The notes beneath the pieces are model-generated. The model was not told the DNA's origin. It ran no database searches and was given only the letters and a program-made list of their open reading frames with translations. From NCBI GenBank assembly GCA_913776615.1, contig CAJYPK010000060.1, positions 1-64,000 on the forward strand: a stretch of 64,000 nt of DNA. The letters are read 5' to 3'. How positions within the stretch are numbered: position 1 is the first letter of the stretch; each line of letters starts with the position of its first letter. This document shows, one piece after another, positions 42,006 through 50,877 of the stretch. The translations under genes and the position numbers were made by a program. This DNA comes from an uncultured Hymenobacter sp. (lineage in GTDB: Bacteria; Bacteroidota; Bacteroidia; Cytophagales; Hymenobacteraceae).

Positions 42006-43826
42006 CTATTGCACAACCGTGATATTGTAGGTCGTGGAACCTACCGTGATGGCCGCGCCCGTGCTATTATAGAACTTGGCGATTACCTGCCCGGTAGTAG
42101 TGCGGGCATAGCTGATGCTGATGCCGTTGGGCAGGTCGGCAGCGGGGCTGACGGCGGCCGTGCCTCCAGTGGTGACGTTACTCACGGTGAAAGTCACCGT
42201 CGCGGCGCTATTGGCTGAAATGCTGCCTACCGTCTGCGTGACGGCGGCCCGGATGACGGCGGCAAAGGCCGTGCCGTTGGTACCCAGCTTACTGGTGCCC
42301 ACCACGTCGAGGGCGGCGGCCGGCGCGGTAGTGCCAATGCCCACGCGGGGCAGGCCGTTGTTGGCTTCCAGCGTCAGCACCTGCGTGTTGCCGGTGCCGC
42401 CGATGGTACTGCCAGCCGCCGTGGTCGCACTGTTGACGAAAAAGTCGATATCGTTGCCAGTGCCCGTCACCGTGGCGTTGTGGCGGGTGCGGATGAAGTG
42501 GCGGTAGCCGCCGCCGCGGTAGGCCAGGGCCAGCCCACCGGGGTCGTTGCCGCCGTCGTTGTCGGCTCCGCCCTGCACCTCCAGCTGGCCCAGGGGCGTG
42601 AGGGAGTTGATGCCCACCACGCCGGTTGGGCTGACGAAGATGCCCTTGGTGCCGGGGGTGCCGAGCGAGCCGCCCACCAGCAGGCTGCCGTTGAGGTTGA
42701 GGTTGGTGGTGGCCGTGTGGTTGCCCAGGTTATCGCCCAGGGTGGTACTCGGCAGGCTGGTGAGCGCGCCGTTGCTGTCGAAGCCCAGGGCGTTGGAAAC
42801 CGTGAGTTGGCGCACCTCCACCGTGTTGGATGTGGTGTTGGAAATGTAGGCGTAGTTGCCCTTCACGGCAAAGCCGTAGGGCCGCCCACCCGTGGGGATG
42901 GTGCCCTGGCTAGCTGGCACGGCCGGGTTGGCCAGGCTGAAGGTTTGTAGGGTGTTGTTGCCCGAGTTGGTGAGGTAGAGCAGCCCGTTGGCGGTGGCCA
43001 CGGAGTTGGGCTGGCTGCCAACGGCTTGCACGTTCACGCTGGTGATGGCTCCGGTGCTTAAGTCAATCGAGAAGGTTTGCAGCGTGTTGTTCCCGTAGTT
43101 GGCGGCGTAGAGGTAGCCGTTGAGGGCTGCCAGGCCGGCCACGCCGACGCCGGCCGTCGTAGTACCCTGGCTCACGGGCGCGGCGGGGTTGGCCAGGCTG
43201 AAGCGCTCGATGTTGCTGGCGCTGTAGCTGGCGACGTAGAGGTAGCTGCCCACCACGGCCACGCCGTTGGGCTGGCCGCCCGCCGTGCTCACCGCCGTCA
43301 CGAAGCTGGGGGTAGCGGGCGTGCCGGGGCTGGCCGTCGTATACACCCGCAGCGTATTGGCTGAGATGTCGCAGACGTAGAGGTAGTTGCCGGCCACCGT
43401 CAGCAGGTCGAGGCCGGTGCCGCCCGTCACGGGCGTGCCCACGGCCGTCAGGGTAGTGGGCACCGTGATGTCGTAGGCCCGAATTTGGTTGGTGGAAGTT
43501 TGCTGCGACACGTAGAGGTAGTTGCCCGCCACGGCCACGCCCTGCACATTGGTCACCGGGGCCGAGCCCAGGTTGGGCGGCGTGGCCAGCACTGTCACGG
43601 CCGGCAATGGGTTCGATACGCCTACCGTGCCATCGGCGCCGGTGTTGAGCAAGCGCACGCCCGAGCCATTAAGGCCCCGGATGCGCAGGCTACCGTTCAC
43701 GTCTAAGGTCTGCGTGGGAGTAGTGGTGCCGATGCCCACGTTCTGGGCCTGCACGCTAGTTAGCCCGGCCAGGGTAAGCAGTAGGCTGGCCGCTAGCTGG
43801 GTCAGGCATAAGTAAGTTTTCTTCAT
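42006..43826 (-). CDS. Secreted beta-propeller protein with VGIGTT-type segments
   Basis: The 606-residue protein has a signal peptide (ends SVQAQ, residue 28). NVGIGTTTPTQTLDVNGSLR follows, a motif common at the start of phage-tail-like and surface proteins of Bacteroidota. Residues about 75-350 hold six blade-like repeats of the type GVAVAGNYLYVSQ, VAVVGSYLYVASYSASNIER and GYLYAANYGNNTLQTFS, as in LVIVD/YVTN propellers. The C-terminal part has GINSLTPLGQLEVQG and VGIGTTAPAAALDVVG, again tail-fibre style. There is no T9SS sorting domain. The role is probably structural or adhesive at the surface; the ligand is unknown. Confidence 0.8.
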   Translation of the reverse strand: MKKTYLCLTQLAASLLLTLAGLTSVQAQNVGIGTTTPTQTLDVNGSLRIRGLNGSGVRLLNTGADGTVGVSNPLPAVTVLATPPNLGSAPVTNVQGVAVAGNYLYVSQQTSTNQIRAYDITVPTTLTAVGTPVTGGTGLDLLTVAGNYLYVCDISANTLRVYTTASPGTPATPSFVTAVSTAGGQPNGVAVVGSYLYVASYSASNIERFSLANPAAPVSQGTTTAGVGVAGLAALNGYLYAANYGNNTLQTFSIDLSTGAITSVNVQAVGSQPNSVATANGLLYLTNSGNNTLQTFSLANPAVPASQGTIPTGGRPYGFAVKGNYAYISNTTSNTVEVRQLTVSNALGFDSNGALTSLPSTTLGDNLGNHTATTNLNLNGSLLVGGSLGTPGTKGIFVSPTGVVGINSLTPLGQLEVQGGADNDGGNDPGGLALAYRGGGYRHFIRTRHNATVTGTGNDIDFFVNSATTAAGSTIGGTGNTQVLTLEANNGLPRVGIGTTAPAAALDVVGTSKLGTNGTAFAAVIRAAVTQTVGSISANSAATVTFTVSNVTTGGTAAVSPAADLPNGISISYARTTTGQVIAKFYNSTGAAITVGSTTYNITVVQ

Positions 43827-43947
43827 GCTGCTGAGGGATAGGAAATTAAAAACCCATCAAAGGTAGAAGATAGCAGCAAAAAAGCTAAGTTGTGTGACTA
43901 CCTAACACATCCAGCGGCCAGCTACCGCTAGTCAATGAAAGCTAAAC

Positions 43948-44143
43948 CTTCGGGATAACTACTTCTTTATCGACCAGCCGCCGGGAGGCTATTTACGGGC
44001 AGCGTCACTTTCGACCCCACCCCTACTTCCCTATTTACGTGCAGGCGTGGGGCACGCAGTACCGCTTCCAGGTCGTCAGCCCCGACACCGTCCGCAACAA
44101 CAGCGGCATGGGTATGACGGGCACTTATGCCAGTCTGAAGTAA
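43948..44143 (+). pseudogene. Frameshifted C-terminal gene remnant
   Basis: The gap 43827-44224 has no intact gene, but coding-like pieces in three different frames follow one another: DNYFFIDQPPG, then FTGSVTFDPTPTSLF, then YVQAWGTQYRFQVVSPDTV and GMTGTYASLK before TAA at 44141-44143. The order fits one protein broken by two frameshifts. A plus-strand terminator (44171-44200) still follows. The family is not recognised. Confidence 0.4.
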
Positions 44144-44170
44144 TCTATCCCACTAGCATTATCCTTCCGC

Positions 44171-44200
44171 AAGGGGCCAGCGGTTAGGCTGGCCCTTTTT
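44171..44200 (+). terminator. Intrinsic terminator behind the remnant
   Basis: AAGGGGCCAGC, loop GGTTAG, GCTGGCCC plus TTTTT on the plus strand. The T-run fits the plus-strand remnant, not the minus-strand gene. Confidence 0.7.
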
Positions 44201-44224
44201 GATTATTTCAGCTTGCAGACGCTT

Positions 44225-45313
44225 TCAGGGGGTTTTCACCAGGGTAAAGCGTACGGACTGCTCCCCTAGTTGACCCGTAGCCAGTAGGTTTCCCGACGTG
44301 GAAGGCGTCAGCGTCGCCGTGAGCGTGTCGGGTCGTGGCGTCGGGCGACGCCAGACTACGCGCAGTTGCCGACTACCAGCCGCGTACGTGTAATTGCCGT
44401 AGAGGCGGCGCTTGGTGTCGTTAAATTCAAACACGCAGTCGTGGTCAATGTCCAGGTACACCGTCGTCAGCACGCTGTCCTGGCACGAGCGAGCTGTTAG
44501 CGATTGCCCGTTGAACTGCACATTGCGCACGGCATATTTGCCGGTAAGTTGCGGGTAGGTATCCGGAAACTCATGCACGCTCAACAGGAGCAGCGGCACG
44601 TACACCACCGAGTAGCGCACGAGCAGGCGGACCCAAGGCCGGCGGAGGACAAGCCGGGGCAGTTGGGAGGGTGGGCGCAGCACTAGTGGTATTAACCGCT
44701 CAGCATCCAGCCCCAGCAGATACAGCAAGGCCGTCAGGTGAATCAGGGCTTGCCAAAGCACCCCTACGGGCATTTGGTAGAAATAATCGACGAGCACGAT
44801 GTTGACCAGCACCGGTAGCAGGGTCAGCACACCCAGCAGCCGCGTACGATGGCAGAGCAGCAGTAATCCGCCCCCGATTTGCAGCGCCCCGATGAGGCAT
44901 CGATACGGATAAGAGTGACCGAAATACGCCCACGTTAGGTCTTCGCCGGAAAAGCTGCTAAAGGGCAAGTCCAGCATTCCCAGCGGTACAAAGAACTGAA
45001 GCTTGAAGACTTTTTGCCACCCAATCAAGGATAGGTCGAAAGCCACGGCATAGCGCAATAGTCCCTGCCAAAAGACCAGCACCGCCGCATCGGCTGGCCG
45101 GCCAGCCAGTTGCCGCTGCCAGTACACACCGTAGCTGATGGCCGCCACCAGCACGAAGACAGCCCCGGCAAGCAGACCGGCATAGGGGGCCCAGGGGCCT
45201 ATCACCCACCGGCCAACGCGCAGCAGCACGGCCCCGGCTACCAGACCGGTTAGGGAACAGAGGAAGAGCTTAGCACCCCTGCCGGGGTAAGGCGTGACGG
45301 TCGATGGGGCCAT
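44225..45313 (-). CDS. DoxX-like integral membrane protein with C-terminal soluble domain
   Basis: The 362-residue protein (ATG 45313; the open frame continues 33 codons upstream but adds no membrane segment) has about seven transmembrane helices, including LLAGAVFVLVAAISYGVYW and a GWQKVFKLQFFVPLGMLDLP segment like DoxX/VKOR-type membrane proteins. The C-terminal 110 residues are soluble with a beta-rich pattern (KYAVRNVQFNGQSLTARSCQ, YLDIDHDCVFEFNDTKRRLYG). Function is unknown. It lies 64 bases downstream of the AraC-type regulator on the same strand, so the pair may form one unit. Confidence 0.7.
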   Translation of the reverse strand: MAPSTVTPYPGRGAKLFLCSLTGLVAGAVLLRVGRWVIGPWAPYAGLLAGAVFVLVAAISYGVYWQRQLAGRPADAAVLVFWQGLLRYAVAFDLSLIGWQKVFKLQFFVPLGMLDLPFSSFSGEDLTWAYFGHSYPYRCLIGALQIGGGLLLLCHRTRLLGVLTLLPVLVNIVLVDYFYQMPVGVLWQALIHLTALLYLLGLDAERLIPLVLRPPSQLPRLVLRRPWVRLLVRYSVVYVPLLLLSVHEFPDTYPQLTGKYAVRNVQFNGQSLTARSCQDSVLTTVYLDIDHDCVFEFNDTKRRLYGNYTYAAGSRQLRVVWRRPTPRPDTLTATLTPSTSGNLLATGQLGEQSVRFTLVKTP

Positions 45314-45377
45314 GAGCAGTGGGAAAGGGTAGCGAAAGCCCAAACCTCCCCTTGCCCTGCCAGCGCCGCGTTCGGCA

Positions 45378-46580
45378 TTATCCAACCGCACCCATTGGGG
45401 GGAGCTGGGCACTGCCGGGTGGCTCGGGCTGCGGGGCGCTACCAGCCCGCACCTCTTGCAGAAATTGACTGGGTGTCAGCCCCGTTACCTTCTTGAAGGT
45501 CGTATTAAACGTCGTTTTGGAATTGAATCCCGCCTCGAAGGCAATACCGACCATACTCAGGTGCCGGTGCTGGGCCGAGGCTAATAGTCGTTGCGCCTCC
45601 GCTACCCGGTAGGCGTTGATGAACTGAAAGAAATTGACCCCGAATCCTTCGTTGAGCACGTAGGAAAGCTCGTGGGTGGAAAGGCCCGCCCGCTGCGCCA
45701 GGGTGGGCAGGCTAAGGTCCGCTTCTAAGTACACTTTTTCCGTTTCGAGCAGCTGGCTTAGCTGCTGCTGCCAGTACGCCACCTGGCTTGGCGACAGGCG
45801 CGCCTGCTTGGCAACATCGGGAACCGGGTCGGGCAGTTCGGGTGATTCTTGTTGCCACAGTTCCTGAATTTCGGCCCGCACCGGGGCCGGGAAGGCAAAT
45901 ACTTCGGGCTGACGCAAGGCATAGTAGGCCAGGTAAAATACCGCGCCGAAGTAACCGACCGGGGTAAGGGCAAGCACCCAACTTAGGTGAAAAAACAGCT
46001 CGTTCAGCCACAGTCCCACCAGTAACGCCAGCCCCCACAGCACCCGCTTGAGCCATTGCAAGTCAATGGGCTCCGGCTGCGCCGTAAGCTGTAGCAGGTG
46101 CCGCTGATGCCGCCGCAGGGCCACGTAAGCGGCCAGCCAGTAGCAGATGGCCTGCACCTTGGGCGTCGCAAACACCACGATGCGCCCTACGACGGCGACC
46201 CCGCCCGGCAGAAGCGCGACGCCCAGCGGCCGCCACCCAAGCAGCATGGGTAGCATTGCTAGCAAGAACAGCAGCCAGGGCAGGAAGTGCAGCCCGTCGC
46301 GCCACTGCCACGAGCGGTTAGGCGCGGTGAATTGCACGACGCTCAAGTAAAAGGCCGGGGCCATTGCCAGGCGCGTCAGTTCCAACCAGCCGGGCAGATT
46401 AGGGTAGTGTGCGGCCACTGGGGTACCCGGTAGTATGCGGCCTAGCAACACGCACCCCACGCACGCCAGGAAGACGCCTAGCCACCGATTGGCTAGCCGG
46501 TTCACGCGAAGCGCGTTTGTGCTCAGCAGAAAGGCAAGCAACAGCAGCCCACCGCAGGCCAGGGAGTAGAGTAGCGACAT
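45378..46580 (-). CDS. AraC-type regulator with membrane domain
   Basis: The 400-residue protein has about seven N-terminal transmembrane helices (MSLLYSLACGGLLLLAFLLS and following), then a cytoplasmic AraC/XylS HTH domain. The DNA-binding part contains DLSLPTLAQRAGLSTHELSY and SMVGIAFEAGFNSKTTFNT then FKKVTGLTPSQFLQ, the typical second helix-turn-helix with its F-N-x-K-x-x-F-N-x-x-F-K signature. Such membrane-embedded AraC regulators are common in Bacteroidota and respond to unknown signals. The gene at 44225-45313 downstream may be a target or partner. Confidence 0.88.
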   Translation of the reverse strand: MSLLYSLACGGLLLLAFLLSTNALRVNRLANRWLGVFLACVGCVLLGRILPGTPVAAHYPNLPGWLELTRLAMAPAFYLSVVQFTAPNRSWQWRDGLHFLPWLLFLLAMLPMLLGWRPLGVALLPGGVAVVGRIVVFATPKVQAICYWLAAYVALRRHQRHLLQLTAQPEPIDLQWLKRVLWGLALLVGLWLNELFFHLSWVLALTPVGYFGAVFYLAYYALRQPEVFAFPAPVRAEIQELWQQESPELPDPVPDVAKQARLSPSQVAYWQQQLSQLLETEKVYLEADLSLPTLAQRAGLSTHELSYVLNEGFGVNFFQFINAYRVAEAQRLLASAQHRHLSMVGIAFEAGFNSKTTFNTTFKKVTGLTPSQFLQEVRAGSAPQPEPPGSAQLPPMGAVG

Positions 46581-46854
46581 GGAAGCCGGCAGCTAGTGAG
46601 GGAAAGCCCTAGCCAGCGAAGATAAAAGGCCATGTCTTTGCGCTGCTAGCCGGCCGGTGCTGTCAGTCCAGCACAAAATAAACTCTCACCCACTACCTGT
46701 ATTTTATTGTTAATAATCAATACCTTACTTATCATCCGCATGCCCGACTGAAGGCGTTCGCTTGGATAAAATGGAACACCCTGGCATGGGTTGGCAGGGT
46801 GCTTTGCACCGGCTGGCAGGCTTCTTTGCCTGACGCCGCTCCTCTCTTCCTTTT

Positions 46855-48000
46855 ATGACATATGCCATGCCCCGGATTTTACGCTTCGCATTATTCGCGG
46901 GGCTGCTGGTAGCGGCTCCCGGTTGGCTGGCTGCGCAACCCGCAGCGGGCGCCCCGGCAGGCGATGGCTTGCTGGGCTCGTATTACCAAGGACGCAATTT
47001 TGAACAGTTCCGACTTCGTCAAGTCGATGCCACTATCGACTTTCACCGCCGCCACCAGCCCCCGGCGACCGGGGTACCGGCCGAGGACTTTTCGGCCCGC
47101 TGGACAGGCTGGCTGTGCGTGCCGACGAGTGGGCATTACGTGCTGCACCTCGACGTGGACGACGGGGCTAGGCTCTGGCTCGACGGCCGGCTCCTGCTCG
47201 ATGAATGGCGCGGCCAAGCTATCAGTTCCTATTCCCTGGACCTCGACCTGCAAGCGGGCCGGGCCTATGCGCTGCGCCTGGATTATTGCCAGTACGGGGC
47301 CGACTCGTATGCGCAACTTGCCTGGGTGCGGCCCGAACAGTTAGCGCAGTTTCAGCGGGTAGCCTCCTGGCGTACGCTGTGGGGGGCGTTTGCCGACCGG
47401 CCTTTGCAGACGGTCATTCCCACCCGTTACCTTTTTAGCTATAACCCCACTCGGCCCCCCGCGCCTGCCCCGACTGCCCCACTAGGGCAGCGCCCGCAGT
47501 CACCCGCGCCTCGCGTAGTGCATCATCGCTTACTACCCCACCGGTCACCGCCCATAGCGCAACGCCCAAAGGCTACACCGCCTCGGCCAGCCTTCGCCGT
47601 TACCACCCCCAAACTAGTAAAACCGGCTGATACCCGACTGGCCAAACAGCTAGAAAAGGGGCAGGCCTTAGTCTGGCCCAGCCTGTATTTCGCGCAGGGC
47701 CGGGCCGACCTGCTGCCTGCCGTGCAGGCTAGCCTGGATACGCTGGCGACCATCTTACGTCAGCAGCCCGGACTGCGCCTGCAAGTGCAAGGGCATACGG
47801 ACAACCAAGGCGATTCAACCCTGAATCGTCAGCTATCGCAACGGCGCGCTGAAGCTGTCTGTTGCTACCTCGTAGCCAGCGGTGTGGCCGAAGCCCGCTT
47901 GCAGGCCAAGGGCTACGGGGGCTCCCAGCCCGTTGCCGACAATCGGATGCCTACCCTTCGGCCCCGCAATCGACGAGTAGTCTTACAACCGCTGCCCTAA
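46855..48000 (+). CDS. PA14 and OmpA-like domain protein
   Basis: The 381-residue protein has a signal peptide (ends about residue 28). A PA14 domain follows (about 35-165; GLLGSYYQGRNFEQFRLRQV, FSARWTGWLCVPTSGHY and DDGARLWLDGRLLLDEW), a carbohydrate-binding fold. A Pro-rich linker (about 195-260) leads to an OmpA C-terminal domain (YFAQGRADLLPA, LQVQGHTDNQGDSTLNRQLS), which binds peptidoglycan. The protein could bridge the cell wall to a glycan. It begins MTYAMPRILRFALFAG; the second Met (residue 5) is an alternative start. Confidence 0.85.
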   Translation: MTYAMPRILRFALFAGLLVAAPGWLAAQPAAGAPAGDGLLGSYYQGRNFEQFRLRQVDATIDFHRRHQPPATGVPAEDFSARWTGWLCVPTSGHYVLHLDVDDGARLWLDGRLLLDEWRGQAISSYSLDLDLQAGRAYALRLDYCQYGADSYAQLAWVRPEQLAQFQRVASWRTLWGAFADRPLQTVIPTRYLFSYNPTRPPAPAPTAPLGQRPQSPAPRVVHHRLLPHRSPPIAQRPKATPPRPAFAVTTPKLVKPADTRLAKQLEKGQALVWPSLYFAQGRADLLPAVQASLDTLATILRQQPGLRLQVQGHTDNQGDSTLNRQLSQRRAEAVCCYLVASGVAEARLQAKGYGGSQPVADNRMPTLRPRNRRVVLQPLP

Positions 48001-48017
48001 GTTCCATCGGCGGGCTA

Positions 48018-48120
48018 GCCTACCCCAACCGCTCGCACAGCATCAGCGAGGGCACCAGCCGCTACCTGGCTACCACCTTCACTACATATTTGAAGGAAAA
48101 TTGCCCCCCCCGGCGCCCGC
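48018..48120 (+). pseudogene. Fragment of a DPP-IV-like gene 3' end
   Basis: The segment encodes YPNRSHSISEGTSRYLATTF then LKENCPP. It aligns with the last 30 residues of the peptidase at 39323-41494 (YPNRSHSISEGEGTSRHLATT), with a two-residue deletion and some substitutions. At nucleotide level they are near-identical. It sits just after the PA14-OmpA gene and has no upstream partner here, so it is a leftover of duplication or recombination. Confidence 0.85.
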
Positions 48121-48121
48121 C

Positions 48122-48194
48122 AGGAGTAATTCCCGCCGCAAAAAGCCCCCTCTTCTAGCCGAAGAAGGGGCTTTTTGCGGCGGGAATTACTCCT
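48122..48194. terminator. Long near-perfect palindrome, bidirectional terminator
   Basis: AGGAGTAATTCCCGCCGC and its complement GCGGCGGGAATTACTCCT enclose AAAAAGCCCC/GGGGCTTTTT and a five-base loop. One mismatch is present. It serves the convergent PA14-OmpA and lepB genes; the outer part of the arms exceeds what termination needs. The lepB stop codon lies at its edge. Confidence 0.85.
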
Positions 48195-49341
48195 AGCTAA
48201 CGGGCCGAAACAACCGGCTCCAACGCACCTTGTGCAGCCAGTCGGCGTGGGGGTCGAGCGAAAGCCATACGAATACCGCCTTACCCACCACGTGGTCTTC
48301 GGGCACGAAGCCCCAGAAGCGCGAGTCTTCCGAATTGTGGCGATTATCGCCCATCATGAAATAGTAATTTTGCTTGATGGTGTAACTGGTCAGCGGCCGG
48401 CCGTTTTGCTGAATCATGCCGTCCTGCCAGGTGATACCGGCGTTGTGCTCGTACTGGCTCACGATTTTGTAGTAAATCGCGGCGTTAGCAGGCGTGAGGG
48501 TGATGGTTTGCCCTTTTTTAGGCACTGGGAGCGGACCGTAATCATCGAGCTGCCACCGGCGCGGTACCGCACTCGCGGCGGCCGACACATTGAAATCGGC
48601 CACGTCGGGAAAGAGCTCGGCGGGCGGTACCACGACGGTGAGCGCCTTCACGTAGGGCTGCTTGCGGAAGTACTCCGCCACGCTGGCCGGGCAGCTGATG
48701 ACGTAACCGGTTTTACCAGTTTCGGCATTGGTGCCAGCCACCGGCAGGCCGTCGGGCTGGGTGTAGTCGGCCACGCCTTGCTCGTGCAACGCCTGCCGCA
48801 CCTCGTCGTTGGGAGCCGGCACTTCCATGAAATAGGTAGTTTGGGGCTGGCCAGCCACGGGAGCAGGCTGGCCGTTCAGGAACACTTGGCCGTGCCGAAT
48901 GGCCAGCGTATCGCCCGCCACGGCAATGCACCGCTTGATGAGGAAGGTGCGCAAATCAGCCGGGCGCTGCTGCTCGTGCGGCACGTGAAACACCACCACG
49001 TCATTGCGCTGCACCGAGCTAAAGCCGGGAAAGCGGTAGGTTGGCAGCTGAATAAGGTCGGAATAGCTTTTGATGCCCAGCACCGGCAAGGTTTGGTGCG
49101 TGAGCGGCACTTGCAGGGGCGTCTGCGGCGTCATCGGCCCGTAGTGCAGCTTGCTCACGAACAGGTAGTCGCCCACCAGCAACGAGTGCTCCATGCTCTC
49201 CGATGGGATAACGTAGGCCTCTACGGCCGACCAGCGCAGCAGCGAAGCCGCCACGATGGCAAACAGCAATGAGTCGAGCCACTGGCGGGAGTTGCTCTTG
49301 GGGGGGCGCGGCGGGGCCGGGCGGCGGGCAAAAAGCGTCAT
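48193..49341 (-). CDS. lepB: Signal peptidase I
   Basis: The 382-residue protein removes signal peptides. A membrane helix (LDSLLFAIVAASLLRWSAVE) precedes the catalytic serine in VIPSESMEHSLLVGDYLFVSK. The catalytic lysine lies in FLIKRCIAVAGDTLAI, and GDNRHNSEDSRFWGFVPEDH is the last conserved box. A large insertion separates the Lys and GDNR boxes, giving a long protein as is typical for Bacteroidota. ATG 49341 was chosen, just before MTLFARRPAPP; the upstream 32 codons do not resemble the family. Confidence 0.95.
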   Translation of the reverse strand: MTLFARRPAPPRPPKSNSRQWLDSLLFAIVAASLLRWSAVEAYVIPSESMEHSLLVGDYLFVSKLHYGPMTPQTPLQVPLTHQTLPVLGIKSYSDLIQLPTYRFPGFSSVQRNDVVVFHVPHEQQRPADLRTFLIKRCIAVAGDTLAIRHGQVFLNGQPAPVAGQPQTTYFMEVPAPNDEVRQALHEQGVADYTQPDGLPVAGTNAETGKTGYVISCPASVAEYFRKQPYVKALTVVVPPAELFPDVADFNVSAAASAVPRRWQLDDYGPLPVPKKGQTITLTPANAAIYYKIVSQYEHNAGITWQDGMIQQNGRPLTSYTIKQNYYFMMGDNRHNSEDSRFWGFVPEDHVVGKAVFVWLSLDPHADWLHKVRWSRLFRPVS

Positions 49342-49405
49342 AAGTGCGTGAGTAGAAAGGTGTATCCTGCTAACGCACGTTCTGTCTTTTTCGATATTTC
49401 GGCCA

Positions 49406-49435
49406 CAAAAAAGCCCGCTGGGAGTACCAGCGGGC
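49406..49435 (-). terminator. Terminator behind the tRNA-Ser genes
   Basis: GCCCGCTGG, loop, CCAGCGGGC, then TTTTTT on the minus strand. It lies 19 bases after the tRNA-Ser(UGA) 3' end. Confidence 0.8.
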
Positions 49436-49453
49436 AATTGCCGAAAAGGCCTG

Positions 49454-49538
49454 CAGAGGAGGAGGGATTCGAACCCCCGGAGGTTTAACCCTCAACGGTT
49501 TTCAAGACCGCCGCAATCGACCACTCTGCCACTCCTCT
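49454..49538 (-). tRNA. tRNA-Ser (anticodon UGA)
   Basis: The minus-strand 85-base gene starts AGAGGAGTGGCAGAGTGG and ends with the T-loop GGTTCGAATCC and acceptor CTCCTCT plus G. The anticodon loop is CTTGAAA (UGA). A long variable arm (GAGGGTTAAACCTC) marks class II serine tRNA. CCA is not encoded. Confidence 0.97.
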
Positions 49539-49612
49539 AAAAATAAAATGGTAAAATGGCACTTTAGCAAAGCGTGGAAGCCACTTTACTAAACTACTAT
49601 CTCACCATTTCG

Positions 49613-49699
49613 CAGAGAGGGGGGGATTCGAACCCCCGATACCGTTGCCGGTATAACGGATTTCGAATCCGTCGCATTCGACCACTCTGCCACCTCTCT
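49613..49699 (-). tRNA. tRNA-Ser (anticodon CGA)
   Basis: The minus-strand 87-base gene starts AGAGAGGTGGCAGAGTGG; the anticodon loop is TTCGAAA (CGA). The variable arm is TACCGGCAACGGTA. The T-loop GGTTCGAATCC is identical to that of the neighbour, 74 bases downstream. CCA is not encoded. Confidence 0.97.
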
Positions 49700-49811
49700 A
49701 GGGTCCCAAACGAGTGGTTGGGGTTGCAAAAGTAGGAATGAATCGGAGATTTGAAAATGTGGGGCGAGAAAATTTTTCAAGTTTTCTGCTAGTAGCCTCA
49801 CTATCAATTCC

Positions 49812-50780
49812 TCATTTTTTATCCATTTCCTTCGGCAGCAATTCCAGCCGGCCTGTTACGGCGTCGATGCTCACGTTGACCTCGAAGCCGATGATGAGCG
49901 TCATGCACACAAACTCCAGCCACACCATGAAGCCCACCAGCGCCCCGATGGAGCCGTAGAAATGGTTATACGAGTTGAAGATGCGCACGTAGAGCGTGAA
50001 CAAAAACGACACTAGGAAGATGAGTAGCGTGGCCACCAGCGCCCCGGTCGAGATGAAGGGCCACTTGTCGTGCACCGGCGGCACGAAGTAGAAGATCACG
50101 CAGGTGGTCGTCAGAAACAGGCCGATGAGCGAGCCGTAGCGCAGGGCCAGAATCATGAACTCGGTCGAGCTTTCGGGCACGATTTCGTAGAAAACCAGCG
50201 CGTCGATAATGAAGGTACCGAAGAAGATACCCGCGATGGCCACCACCAGAATGAGGGCCAGCACGAAGGTGAGGCCGGTGGCTATCACGCGCTTGTGCAA
50301 GTAGCCGCGATGCTTGAACCACGGGTATTTCTTTTCGAAGGCGTCGAGCAGGGCCATGATGCCGTTGCTGGACAGCACCAGTGCCGACACAAACCCGAAC
50401 GAAAGCAGCCCGCCGTGCGGAATCCGCACGATGTCTTCGATGGTGCCCGCCGTGGCCGCGTACAGCTCGTGGGGCATGATATCGGCCAGGAATTGCAGAA
50501 TGTCCACGTCCAAGTTGGGCACCGGGATGTACGGGATGAGCGTGAACAGGAAGATGATGGTCGGAAACAGGGCCAGCGTGAGGTTGAAGGCCATGTAGGC
50601 GGCGCGCTTTTCGAGCGAGTCGAGCCGCAGCTCGTGCAGCACGCGCTCCCCCACCTCGTACACCGAGATGCGGCCGCCGCGCATCCGCTGGCGCTTGCCC
50701 CACGCCATGAGCGTGCGGTAAGCGCGGTGGCGGCGCACATCGGGCAGGGCAGCGCGGCGGCGGGCGGGGGGAGCGTGCAT
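49812..50780 (-). CDS. YihY/BrkB-family membrane protein
   Basis: The 322-residue integral membrane protein has six transmembrane helices and the YihY/virulence-factor BrkB pattern: LRLDSLEKRAAYMAFNLTLA, LFPTIIFLFTLIPYIPV, GLLSFGFVSALVLSSNGIMA, then YGSIGALVGFMVWLEFVC and ILIGFEVN-like FEVNVSIDAV. The family was once annotated as RNase BN and is of uncertain function. A later Met at residue 25 (MAWGKRQRM) could be the start, since the first 24 residues are basic and poorly conserved-looking. Confidence 0.88.
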   Translation of the reverse strand: MHAPPARRRAALPDVRRHRAYRTLMAWGKRQRMRGGRISVYEVGERVLHELRLDSLEKRAAYMAFNLTLALFPTIIFLFTLIPYIPVPNLDVDILQFLADIMPHELYAATAGTIEDIVRIPHGGLLSFGFVSALVLSSNGIMALLDAFEKKYPWFKHRGYLHKRVIATGLTFVLALILVVAIAGIFFGTFIIDALVFYEIVPESSTEFMILALRYGSLIGLFLTTTCVIFYFVPPVHDKWPFISTGALVATLLIFLVSFLFTLYVRIFNSYNHFYGSIGALVGFMVWLEFVCMTLIIGFEVNVSIDAVTGRLELLPKEMDKK

Positions 50781-50781
50781 A

Positions 50782-50877
50782 GGTGAGTAGTGAGTTGGTG
50801 AATTGGTGAGTAAGTGCCTGGCGAAAGCAGCAGAGCCTTACCAGGCACTCACTAGCTCACCATTTCACTACTCACTA
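50782..50877. repeat. Family D repeat, copy 2
   Basis: The arms GGTGAGTAGTGAGTTGGTG and CACCATTTCACTACTCACT lie on either side of a GTGCCTGG/CCAGGCAC stem. It lies between the YihY gene and the thioesterase; the last bases of the right arm give the thioesterase stop codon TAG (50877-50875). Confidence 0.8.
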
